In this document: positions 1 through 10,543 of the stretch, piece by piece
How the letters are laid out: each line of letters opens with the position of its first letter
Numbering within the stretch: the stretch's first letter is position 1
Assembly: GCA_000231825.2 (NCBI GenBank)
Contig: JH720380.1
Coordinates: 186,001 to 250,000 of the forward strand
Length of the DNA: 64,000 nucleotides
Reading direction: 5' to 3'
DNA from: Tetrahymena elliotti 4EA
Taxonomy: Eukaryota > Ciliophora > Oligohymenophorea > Hymenostomatida > Tetrahymenidae
Notes under the pieces: model-generated
The model's input: only the letters and a program-made list of their open reading frames with translations
Told to the model about the DNA's origin: nothing
The model's database searches: none
Position numbers and translations under genes: made by a program

Positions 1-171
1 AATAAATGTTGAATAAAGGATTTTTAATTTGTAAATAAGATAGTTTTTATCTAAAATGATAAAATGATAGGAAATTTTCAAAGAATTTACAAAATATTTT
101 CAAAAGAGAAATAAATTTATTATTTACAAAACAGATAAAGTGTATTGTGAATTTTGTTTGTCTTTCTTTTC

Positions 172-1513
172 TCATTTATTTTTGAAATTTTTATAAGCTT
201 CAAACTTCTTATCACCAATTTTCTTTTCTAAATCTTTTAATTCCTATTAGATTTTATTTTTTTCCTGTTAGATTTTATTTTTTTCCTCTAAGTCTTTATT
301 TTTTTCCTCTAAGTCTTTATTTTTTTCGGTTTGTAACTTCAACTTTGCTGTAAGCTCTTTAACTTTTTCTTGATTTTAATCAGTTTGAGGTTGAGGGGGA
401 TTAGAGGGTCTTGAAGAATTTATGTTTTAATTTTACTAATAATTTTGTTAGTTATTTTAATATGCATAAGCATTATTTTATTAAGGTTGACTAAGTTTAT
501 TAATGCAGTCTTAAATTAAATCTATAATTTAATTGATATCTTTTCTTTATAATGGATTTCTATAAAGCATTTAGTCAATTAAGTTTACAATGTGCTCAGA
601 TTGTATAAATTTAAAGCTTTGACTTATGAAATCATTTTAAATATTATTGATTGCTCTTTAGTACCATTCTTTGTATGATTTGAAAGTTAAAATATTGTTT
701 CTTACTTAATCTATAGTTTATCCTTAGAAAAGTAGAACACCCGTTAAAAGTTCATGAGTCATTACTCCAATAGCCCATATATCAACTTTATTACCGTACT
801 AAAGATTGTTTAAGTCTAACATATCTGGAGCCATGTATGTAATCGTACCTACCTTACTCTAAAAAATATTTAAATATTACTATTAATTTGAAAAAATATA
901 AATAAACCTTTAACTATTCATCCTACTTTCCTAATCCAAAATCTCCAACTTTACAGATGAATTAATTTTATCCTGAGCAGGCAAGAAAGATATTATCAGG
1001 TTTAATATCTCTATGAGTAATACCATTTTCATGCAAGACCTTTATCCCCATTGATATTTCTTTTATGCATTTTAATACTACGATTGGATCAAGTCTCTGA
1101 TTTGGACTCTCTTTCCTTAATTTCTAAAGATCTGTAAAACAGAGATCCATGACAACATAGCATTTTTAACCATTATTAACAACTTCTTAAACTCTGACAA
1201 TGTAATCACATCCTGAGTTTAATGAGATTTTTTTAATTAAATAACTTGTATTAATTTCTTATTGGTAATATTCATTAAGTGTCTACCCATTGTCTACAAA
1301 CTATTTAAGTTCTTTAACAGCTACTTCTTAGTTTTAGTAAATACCTTTATAAACAGTACCAAATCCACCTTAACCTAAAGGCTTTTAAACATAAATTGCG
1401 AGATTAGGAGTGATCATCATCCACCCATCTTATGAAATATTTGGATTAATTTGCTAATTTATTGGCTAATTTATTTGCTAATTTATTTGCTAATAGTTAT
1501 TGTATGGTTGCAT
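172..1513 (-). CDS. Ser/Thr protein kinase with N-terminal Gln/Asn repeats and C-terminal coiled coil
   Basis: About 430 residues in two exons; intron 859..907 (49 bp, GTTTAT..TTTTAG) keeps phase. A short repeat of the unit QQIN (residues about 8-25) precedes the kinase domain. Visible kinase motifs: glycine loop GQGGFGTVY (about 47-55), VAVK lysine (67), catalytic loop HRDIKPDN (167-174), DFG (191-193), and after the intron the activation-segment end GTITYMAPD and KVDIWAIGV. All catalytic residues are present, so an active kinase is expected. The C-terminus is a Pro/Ser linker followed by a lysine/glutamate coiled coil built on a repeat of EEKNKDL (DNA repeat about 250-330). The start is the first in-frame ATG ahead of the Gln/Asn repeat. 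Substrate and subfamily cannot be told from sequence; kinases of this kind are greatly expanded in ciliates. Confidence 0.85.
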
Positions 1514-3109
1514 TCTTTTTTTCTTTTTTAATGTAAATAAATTAAAAACAAATTCTTTTAATATTCTATTTGCTTATTTCAATTTTCCTCTTGATCCGAG
1601 AGATATTAACTTAATTGATTCAAAGATTTATATTTTTTTTCTTCAACCATAATCTCTAACTTATTAAAAATTAGCCAAAACTCAAGTCATATTTTCCTTT
1701 TTCTAAATAACTTAACCTGATTCATTTATTTTCTTTTGCTGTCCTTTAAATATTTTACATTTTTTCAGATTAAACAAGCCATACAAGAGTAGAACTTTAA
1801 ATTGGACTAAAAATATTTTTTTATTTTTTAGAAAAAAACAAATTAGACATTTATTCTGTTTAAAATAATTAAATTTAGGGTTAGCTAAACAAGTTTAAAA
1901 AAATTTAAAAATCAAATATATTAATAGTATGATTATTTAAATAATATTTTTATTAAATCTTTGAAGAGTATTAAAATTATCCTGTTTCTTTAAATATTCT
2001 ACACGCTATTACAATTTTTCCTCTTATTATAAATTATTTTAATTAATTTTTTAGAATTATCTACTTATGAAAGTAGATCATTAAATAACAGAAAATACTT
2101 TTATCTTACTAGATTTGTATTATGTCAGATTAAAATTTTATTTAATGTTTAAATAAAAAAAAATTTTTAATCAAAAAAAGCAAAATTTCTTTCAATAAGT
2201 AGATAATTATTTTCTCAATCTTTTTGAAAAATTAATTCTAAAATATTATAAAATTATGATAAAATTACATTCAAATGACAAAAAACATTTAAATTTAATT
2301 GGGTTTTTATTAGTGAAAAAACTTTCAGAGAAAAATTATTTTTTAAAAAAAATGAAATTGATTACTGATTTCTACCAAATAATTTATGATGCAAATTTTA
2401 TTTTGAAATCTCTTCATAAGGAAATGTAAAATAAATAAAAACAAATAAAGAGAAGCTTATTAAATTAGTTAATTACATATTATTAAAATTAAATAAGAAT
2501 TTGGATGAGAAGTATATTTTGAAAAGAATTTAGTAAAGAGAAGCAGAAATTGAAATTGTTTATTATCTACAAATAAATAACACAGTAAATTGTTGTAATA
2601 ATTGTGTTGGATAATTTTTTAGTTTATTTGAAAGAAAAATTGAGTTTTTGATAAGTTTATTATATAAATATTTAGAAGAATTCTTATTGAAAAATTGAGT
2701 TATTTCTATTTATTTTAAAGTACTATTAGTGATATTATTCAAATTGAATCAATCAATTAATTATCTTGATTCTCTGTATCATCAAAAAGGAATCGATATA
2801 TATAATTTAGGCTGATTATTATTTAAGAAATATTTGCTTAACATTCTTATAAAATATAAGAGAAAGAATTAAGTTAAACAATTTTCTTTAACAAATAAAA
2901 ATTTCTGAAAGAGTTTGAAATTGATCATGTTTTTCTTTCTCCCTCAAACTTCTTAGATATTTGTCGAAAGTAAAAAATGTCAATTTAAATTCATTTCAGA
3001 AATTTTAATTTTCTATTTTATTTGCTGCTTTTCCTGCACATAACCTCATTAATAAAAGCTCTAGCTTTATTTTTGGATTTTATTAAAGTATAACTATTTG
3101 ATAATCTTT
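1514..3109. other. intergenic, no gene seen
   Basis: About 1.6 kb of very AT-rich DNA between the promoter side of the first kinase gene and the 3' end of the next. No conserved coding pattern was found on either strand. Confidence 0.5.
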
Positions 3110-4473
3110 TCATTCAGTAATTATACCATTTTATCTGATTATTAATAGTTATCTGTTGATTTCTTATATTTAAGGTCTCTTTGAGGGATCTTTACTTAGC
3201 ATAGAGTTAATAAGATTAGCAATATCTTGATTAGGTATTTTATCTAATAGTCCATAAGCCCTTTAAATATTTATGGGGAATTATTTTTTTTGCTCTTCTG
3301 TTGCATTTATGTATTGTTAGGTTTATGAATACATTGAGGCATAATTTTCTTAGTATTTATTGACAAGATCTTTGACTGTATTTGCAGATTAAAACAAAGG
3401 AGATAGAGTCAAAATAAAGTGAAAGATTGCTCCTAATGACCATATGTCATCCTACAATGTAGATTATTTGTAGTCTAGCTGTTAAGGAGACATGTATGAT
3501 TATTCGAAGAACATTCCCTATTTTTGAAAAAAATTGTTTAGATTAAAATGAATTGAAAAAATAAAATTATGATTACTTCTTTGCTATAATTCTATTTATT
3601 TTCAAAAAAAGAATAGTAATTTAGAAAAAATTACTATGTCTTAGGACAAAAGGAAATGTTTCTCACATTCAATTACCCATGATAAATGTTATTATCATGC
3701 AAGTTTTACAATTACTATGATATTTGTAAGCAAACTTATATTTTTTCTTTTATTACTTGTGTTAGTTTATGATCGAAATTCTTTTTTTTTATCTGCTTAA
3801 TAAAATCCTCAAGATTTCTATTATAACATTCAAAGCTGACATCAACTTGATTGATTTTAAGAATATTTCTTTCTACACTATTTAAATCAAAGTTATAACT
3901 AAAATCTTGACCATCTACAAAATAATTAATTTTTTGGATGCTAGCACAAAATGATTTTCCTGAGTTCAAATTTGCTTGCAAATCATAAATCCTACAAAAA
4001 TTTTTAACAAGATCTTAAAATTTAAGTTTTAGTTAATCGTTATCTGTAGGATATAATCTGAATCTTTTCAAAACCATGGTATCACTCAATTACATATTAA
4101 TTTGTTAATCAGCTGTTTAATTTGTAATTAACTCAGTATAATAGCCTTTTAAATTCATTCTTTACCAGGATATTAAACTTTAAGATTTTATCTTAATCTC
4201 ATTTTCAAGGTTAGGAATATTTTTTATGAACTAGTTTATGAAAGTTTGATATTCTAAATAGTCTTGTTCTAAAACATTTAATTTTGAAATAAAAAAGGCT
4301 ACATTTATTGTATTTTCTTATTAATTAGGGTTAGTCATTTAAAACTATAATTATTATTTAGTATTTTAATTAGTTGGTTAAGTTGATAAATTATTGATAC
4401 CCATAGCCCCAAAAGAAAGTTAGTTTTATTATTAAATTTATTGTATACTTACATTTTTAAAGTTCTATTACGG

Positions 4474-4541
<68 letters not shown>

Positions 4542-4653
4542 NNNNNNNNNNNNNNNNNNNNNNNNNNNNNNNNNNNNNNNNNNNNNNNNNNNNNNNNNNN
4601 NNNNNNNNNNNNNNNNNNNNNNNNNNNNNNNNNNNNNNNNNNNNNNNNNNNNN

Positions 4654-4704
<51 letters not shown>

Positions 4705-6728
4705 ATTACTATAAGTCCATTTATTGATTAGAATAAGAATGATTTTATTATCTTAAATGGGGAAATTATTAATATTATTGCTAAGGTTATTAATAATTTT
4801 ATTCTTATTATGATTAATATTATTACTACTACATGTTATTAGCTTGCATATTAATCTGTTATCCTTAATATGCTTAAACAGGGGAAAAATTTAAATTTTG
4901 AATTAACTACTCTAAATTTTCTAATCCAATTTCATTTCCTTGTTGATAATTATTGTTATAATAGTTTTATTAATTGATGAAATTAGCTTATTACTACTAC
5001 TACTAGTTAGCTTAATTAAATTAATAATTCTAATTTTAATAGTTATTGTTGAATTATTGATTATTTAAAAATATTTATTGATCCTAAAAGCTATTTTAAT
5101 TGGTTTAACGAAAGCTGTTATCATAGTATTAATTTCCCATATTATTATTATTAATATTATTATTATTGATGGCAATAAGAGGTAGCTAAAATGACAATTA
5201 AGGAATGCCTTCTATTTAATTATTATTGATATTATTTTGTTAAAATTACTATGGAAGATTTTATAAAGATTAGAATTTTGTTTAGTTCTTTATTTTTTAA
5301 GATTATTCATTTAAAAGATCAATTTCTTTTTTTTTTTAATCAATTTCTTTACTAATATGCATTTAAAAATCTTTTTCTAATTATTCACTATTTAATATTT
5401 ATTCTAAATCCATTAGAGCCTTTTCAGCACTATATCTTTCTTCAGGATTAAATTTCAACATATTATCTATCAGATAAGCCACTTATTTATTATTAATTCT
5501 TTACCAAGGAGTGTAAAAGCTGAGAAATTTTCTTTATTCAATCTTTAACTGAGGAGGAAGTTTATCCGGTTTAAGTTCAATTGATTTTTCCCATTTTTTT
5601 CTGTATGAACCAAACTTAATTATATCTAGTGATACATTTTTAGGATAGTTTCCTGGAAATAGTTATATCCCAGCGATCATCTCATGTATTATAACTCCAG
5701 CTGCCCAAATGTCTATTTTAGAATTATATGGCTATTTCTGAACAAAACCTTAATTAACTATGCTTTGAACTTATTCAGGTGCCATGTAACTTATTGTTCC
5801 CACTGTACTCTATTATAATAAAATTTTGATGAAATACAGTCACTTATTATTTTATTAATATTCTGGTTTCAATAAATTTTAATCAACTATTTATGAATAA
5901 AAAACAAGATATAATTATTTAAGACAAAATTTAAACAATTTTCCTCCTTTTTTGAATATATTTAATTAAAAATTGTATTATCTAAATCAAGCTCTTGACA
6001 AAAAATGGAGTCATTTTAAAAATATTTTTTAACCTAAAATAATTTTTCTTTATAATCTTTTATGTGTTTTGTATTTTTGAGCTGCTTTATTAACATTTCT
6101 TTTAAATATTTGTGAGTTTGATTAAAATTATTATTACCTAAGATTCTTCTGTGAGTGAAATGTTAAAGTCTCCTATCTTAATAATATATTCTTATGTACT
6201 TTCATTGAGTTTGATAAACATATTGTCAGGCTTTAAATCTCTATGAATTATTTTTAAAGAGTGTAAAGTTTGTATTCCATTTAACATCTGTTTTGCAAAT
6301 TTCATGGCTTCTACTATATTTATTCTTTTATTTACTTGCCTAAATTTAAATGTCTCTAGCGTATCTTAACAATATTCCATTACTATATATGTGCAGTCTT
6401 CTTTTTCAATAACATCATAAATCTCTATTAAATTAACATAATTTTTTATGTACTATTCACCATTTTTTTATTTCAAATCCTGGAAATGACTCATTACTTA
6501 TTTACAAATGTTTATTTCATTTTAATAGTATTTATTTTCTTTTTATCCTGAAATTTAATTTAATTATGGGGTTATATGTTTTATTGCTGCTTAATATTAG
6601 ATTTATGAGTTTAAATCTATAAATATTCCTTCATAAACACTACCAAATGTTCCTTATCCTATTTTTTCATCTTAAATATAGCAATTTCCAGAAATTTTTG
6701 TATAATTATGAGCTTTATTTTGTATCAT
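3110..6728 (-). CDS. two-domain protein: protein kinase, Gln/Asn-rich poly-Gln linker, pseudokinase (crosses an assembly gap)
   Basis: Exons 6138-6728, 3577-5809 and 3110-3517; introns 5810..6137 and 3518..3576 keep phase. The first domain has GQGTFGSVY, AAIKH, HRDLKPDN and MAPE followed by KIDIWAAGV, but reads DFN where DFG is usual. The frame then stays open through a long Gln/Asn-rich linker into a run of TAA codons (poly-Gln) that enters the N gap at 4542-4653. On the far side the TAA frame continues with no TGA into a second kinase-like domain with hinge-like SFECYNRNLEDFIKQ, a degenerate catalytic loop HGQLNVRNI and a recognisable YMSPQQ..DDIWSLGAIFH C-lobe. With exactly 112 Ns the two sides differ by one base in phase, so continuity depends on the gap length being an estimate. 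The alternative is two genes: a kinase ending in poly-Gln and a pseudokinase starting at the ATG at 4338. Confidence 0.65.
4474..4702. repeat. (ATT)n/(TAA)n triplet microsatellite flanking an assembly gap
   Basis: Near-pure ATT triplets occupy about 4476-4541 and 4654-4702 on the plus strand. On the minus strand both flanks read as TAA in the coding phase of the surrounding gene, which is Gln in the ciliate code. The tract is therefore probably coding poly-Gln rather than spacer. Confidence 0.85.
4542..4653. other. assembly gap (112 Ns)
   Basis: A run of N inside the triplet repeat; its length is probably nominal, because the flanking phases disagree by one base. Confidence 0.98.
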
Positions 6729-7968
6729 TGTAGAAATTTAACACAAAATTTTTGACAAACTAAGAAACAAACAAATTGTTTATATTTGTATTTGTTATTT
6801 CTAAATCTATTCATATGAGGATTTAGAATATTTAATAATGAATTCTAAATCCAAAAATTAATTTTAAAAAAATAAAAATTTGGTAGAGAGAGCCATATTG
6901 AAATTATATCTATTTCAAATTAGTAAATAAGTAAATTAACAAATAAAATCACTTTATAAATGAATAAAAATATTTAGAAATTAAAAAATCTATTTGATAA
7001 TTTCGATATAAATGACTCAACAAAAAAATTTAAATCATTTTAAGTTAATAAGAAATATTCAAAATTAGTTATGCATATTCTGAAAGAAGCATTGTAATTA
7101 ACTATAATATTATCATATCTCATCTTCTAGATATTCTAAAATCTTCAGATCTTAGATCTATTAGCATAAATGAGGTGAATTTTATTTAAAAATTCTAATT
7201 AAAAAAATGTAAAATAATATTTTAGAATCAAAGGTTTAAGAGCTTGAAAATTGAACTCTAAATTAATTTGAAATTTACTAAAATAAACATTAGATATTAT
7301 AAATGTATTAGAATATATAAAATAATGAGAATAGATAATTCCTTAAATATTCTAAGTGGTAAAGACTTAATCAAAAGAATAACATAATAGAGATTCATCT
7401 GCATAAATAAAGCAAAGTTTATTTCAATTACAAAATTAGAAAAATTATAAAATAAAATATTAAAATAATAAATAACATTCAAAAAAATTTTCAATTTTAA
7501 GCAAATATTTAATTTCTATGATTTTACATTTTTAAAAGGTGTCTTACTTTTAGTTGAATTTATTTATAAATTACAAAATAAAATTATTTAAAATAAAAAT
7601 AAAACACTTTTATTTAAAAACAAACAAAAAATTAAATGAAAACAGGTGACGAGTGTAAAAGTAAAATAAATAAATAAATAAATGTATTGATTTCACAGAA
7701 AAATAAAAAATAAGGAATTATTTTTTAAATCAATCAATATTCAGTTTTTCATTCTTAAAATTTCATTAAATTCCACTTCCATTATTTTCTAGTGTATTTA
7801 TAATAAAATTAGTAAACTTATTAACTTTTGTAAAATTGTGTGTTAACAAATATAATTTATCAAATATTTGACACATTATTTTATCTTATGTCTAAAATAG
7901 ATTTTAATTGACAATGTTGTGAAGAAAATAAAATTGAATATTTACTTATATAGCAAAAAAAAAAAATA
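6729..7968. other. intergenic, no gene seen
   Basis: About 1.2 kb of AT-rich sequence upstream of the two-domain kinase gene. A 65-codon open stretch on the minus strand at 7297-7494 has no supporting motif. Confidence 0.45.
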
Positions 7969-8040
7969 GCCGACAGCCAGAATCGAACTGGCGACCTTCT
8001 GCTTACGAGGCAGACGCATTAACCACTTTGCTATGCCGGC
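7969..8040 (-). tRNA. tRNA-Thr (anticodon CGU)
   Basis: A 72-base cloverleaf: acceptor GCCGGCA pairs with TGTCGGC, anticodon stem TCTGC/GCAGA, loop CTCGTAA with anticodon CGT at 8005-8007, and T-loop GTTCGATTC. It would read ACG. A 12-base T run directly downstream on the minus strand serves as the Pol III terminator. No CCA is encoded, as in other eukaryotes. Confidence 0.95.
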
Positions 8041-8603
8041 TTAGTTAGTAAATATTATATTCAAATTCTTAATCCTTTAATAGAGAATGATTTTTGACAA
8101 AAAACATAAAACAATAGTATAAAATTTAATATAAAGTTAATCAAAAAATAACTTCGATTGAATATTAATAAGATTTTATTTTTTTATTCTCTGAATTGTC
8201 ACACAAAAACTTAAAACCAAACCTCAAACCAAAATTTTTCTCTCATTTTTTGGAATATTTTCATTTCTTAAAAAATAAAAAATAAACTGCAGTTGGAATT
8301 GAACCTTTCATGAATAGTCAAATTGAATTTTATTTTGATTACAAGTAAAAATATGAAAATTTTAGCGCATAATTAACAAACTTTTCAAAGTATTATGAAG
8401 AAACTATAAAATCACCAAAATTGTTTTCAAGTAAATCTTTTATGAATTTATTTAAAATTTTAATAATTAGTCAAAAATTTTTATTGCAGAGTTATTCTTA
8501 AAATATACACCCAAAAAGATATACTAACTTAAAAAAAATATTACCAATATTTAATTTAATATATCTAACTATTTTTAGGCAAAATAATTCATGAATAAAA
8601 AAT
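8041..8603. other. tRNA spacer
   Basis: AT-rich spacer between tRNA genes with no gene recognised. A B-box-like stretch near 8290 does not fold as a tRNA. Confidence 0.5.
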
Positions 8604-8673
8604 GCACCGACCGGGAATCGAACCCGGGTCAAAGCGATGGCAACGCTCTATTCTACCACTAAACCATCGGTGC
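8604..8673 (-). tRNA. tRNA-Gly (anticodon GCC), copy 1
   Basis: A 70-base cloverleaf with acceptor GCACCGA/TCGGTGC, anticodon stem GAGCG/CGCTT, loop TTGCCAT with anticodon GCC, and T-arm CCGGG/CCCGG. A six-T terminator follows on the minus strand. Its sequence is identical to the copy at 8846-8915. Confidence 0.96.
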
Positions 8674-8845
8674 TTACGATGAAAATTTAAAATAGATGCT
8701 TCTGCTAAATTTGATTTTTTAACAAACTTAATTTTCTAATCTAATTTTTAATTTTGCTTAATATTGCTGCTAAAATGTAAGCCATTCATAATGGATATAA
8801 TTTAAGATTCTCATAATACTAAAAAGTGTATAAAATGATAAAAAT

Positions 8846-8915
8846 GCACCGACCGGGAATCGAACCCGGGTCAAAGCGATGGCAACGCTCTATTCTACCA
8901 CTAAACCATCGGTGC
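8846..8915 (-). tRNA. tRNA-Gly (anticodon GCC), copy 2
   Basis: Identical to the copy at 8604-8673 over all 70 bases, followed by a T5 terminator on the minus strand. The spacers are unlike, which suggests an old local duplication with only the gene kept identical. Confidence 0.96.
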
Positions 8916-10543
8916 TTTCAGTAAAATACTTTAGATTTTTTAAAAAATATGCTCGAGATTTAATATTTTTTTGTTGAAAAAGCTCATATTTTGATTTAAA
9001 TATTCTTATTAATCTGATAATATTTCTGATAATTTATTTCAAGTCAATTTCAAAAATAGACTCAATTATTCGTGTATCATAAAATAAAAGCTATTTTTGC
9101 TTTTGCTTGGTATTATAAATAATAACTACTTTTTAAAAAGCCAAAATATTTTCTTAAAGCATTTATACAAGTCTTAGTAGGTATGATTGATATATGTGTG
9201 TTTCATTATTTGTTTGGATGGTATTTATCATATTTCCAAAAGAAAAGCTAAATATTCAGTGAATAATAAAAGATTTTTTTGATAAGATTGTGTAAGATAA
9301 CAAAAAATTGTAAGAGGGAGTGAAGAAATATTGAAAATTATTACGCATTTTGGTTTAAAAGTTAGGAAAACAATTTAAAGTGAATTTGTAGAAGCTAATA
9401 ATATCACTTAAGAATCTCTATTATGAATTAAATTTAGTAAAAAAAAAGTTAGTAATATAATATATGTATTTATTTAATCATAAATTTAGATGATTTTGAA
9501 GATAGTTTGCAATATTGATACTCAGTCACTAAATTTTAAAGGATTAATTGATCTTTAAGCTTAACGATATTTAGGAATTCAATCAAATCTTTCTTTTTTA
9601 ATCGTATTTTATAATATTCATCAATCACTATTTTAGTTTAATAATCCCCCTCCGATGCTACTTCATATCAATTTTTTAATTATATGCAGCACAATCTATC
9701 TTAAAATCTTCAAACATTAAGTAAAAAACATCTTTTTTATCAAAATAGCACCAAAGCATATTAAAAAAAAGGCTTAACATTCTTCGAGTATTGGAGTAAA
9801 TTTAATATTATATTCTCAGTTTTTTACAGTAATATCAGTCCAGTTTCTTTTACTTAATTCGATTATAAATGAAAAATGAAAATCCATAAACGATAGCAGA
9901 TTTATAGCTAACATAACTCAACTTTTTGTGATTTAAACAGAGATTAATAATTGAGTTAGATTAGGCTAAAAACAAGCAAACATGAAGATTAATAAATATT
10001 TTTGATATTTATTTTGAGAAAGATTTAGTAATTACTTACTTTAATGGCTCGTGGCAAAAAATACGTAATCTAATTTAGAAAAAAAGAAACCTTGGATAAG
10101 AAATAGTAAAAGAAAACTTTAAATGACGTAAGTATTGGCGAAAGTGATCTAATCTTCTAGAAGTAAATTTACCAGCTTAATTTATTAATAGAATAATAAG
10201 TCGCGCTTTCTTAATACAGAGTACTTTTAAAATACGGTTTAATTTGATAGTGCCAAATATTTAGTACTTATCATTTCACACTATTATGTATCATGCGAAA
10301 CATTCCATTTAGTATTCATTTAATTACTATCCATTACTAAAACTCACCGCTATATAACTGATACATCTGACAATTCATAATATTATTCTTTAAAATATAA
10401 ATCTCAAAAAAAAAGATATTCAAAGTATTCCCATTAAAAGTTATAATCTAAAGCTAACTAAAGGTACCTCAAAAACACGAAAGACTAAAGTCATTAACAT
10501 CTGCCTAATAATTACATCTGAATACATACGTCCATCCATCAAA
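8916..10543. other. intergenic upstream of the acyl-CoA synthetase gene
   Basis: About 1.6 kb. It must hold the promoter and 5' leader of the downstream gene, but no conserved element was recognised. A 67-codon open frame starting ATG-GCT-CGT-GGC at 10044 (TGA at 10245) lies in the slightly less AT-rich part; it is not claimed as a gene. Confidence 0.4.

Noticed and set aside
4441..4731. Plus-strand open frame of poly-Leu and poly-Ile across the N gap
   Set aside because: It is just the antisense reading of the (TAA)n triplet repeat; the coding sense is poly-Gln on the minus strand.
7297..7494. 65-codon minus-strand open stretch, hydrophobic
   Set aside because: No ATG, domain or splice evidence; likely chance.
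8283..8320. tRNA-like B-box stretch (GGTTCAATTCC on the minus strand)
   Set aside because: Only two T-stem pairs form and no A-box, anticodon arm or acceptor could be found; chance similarity or a very old relic.
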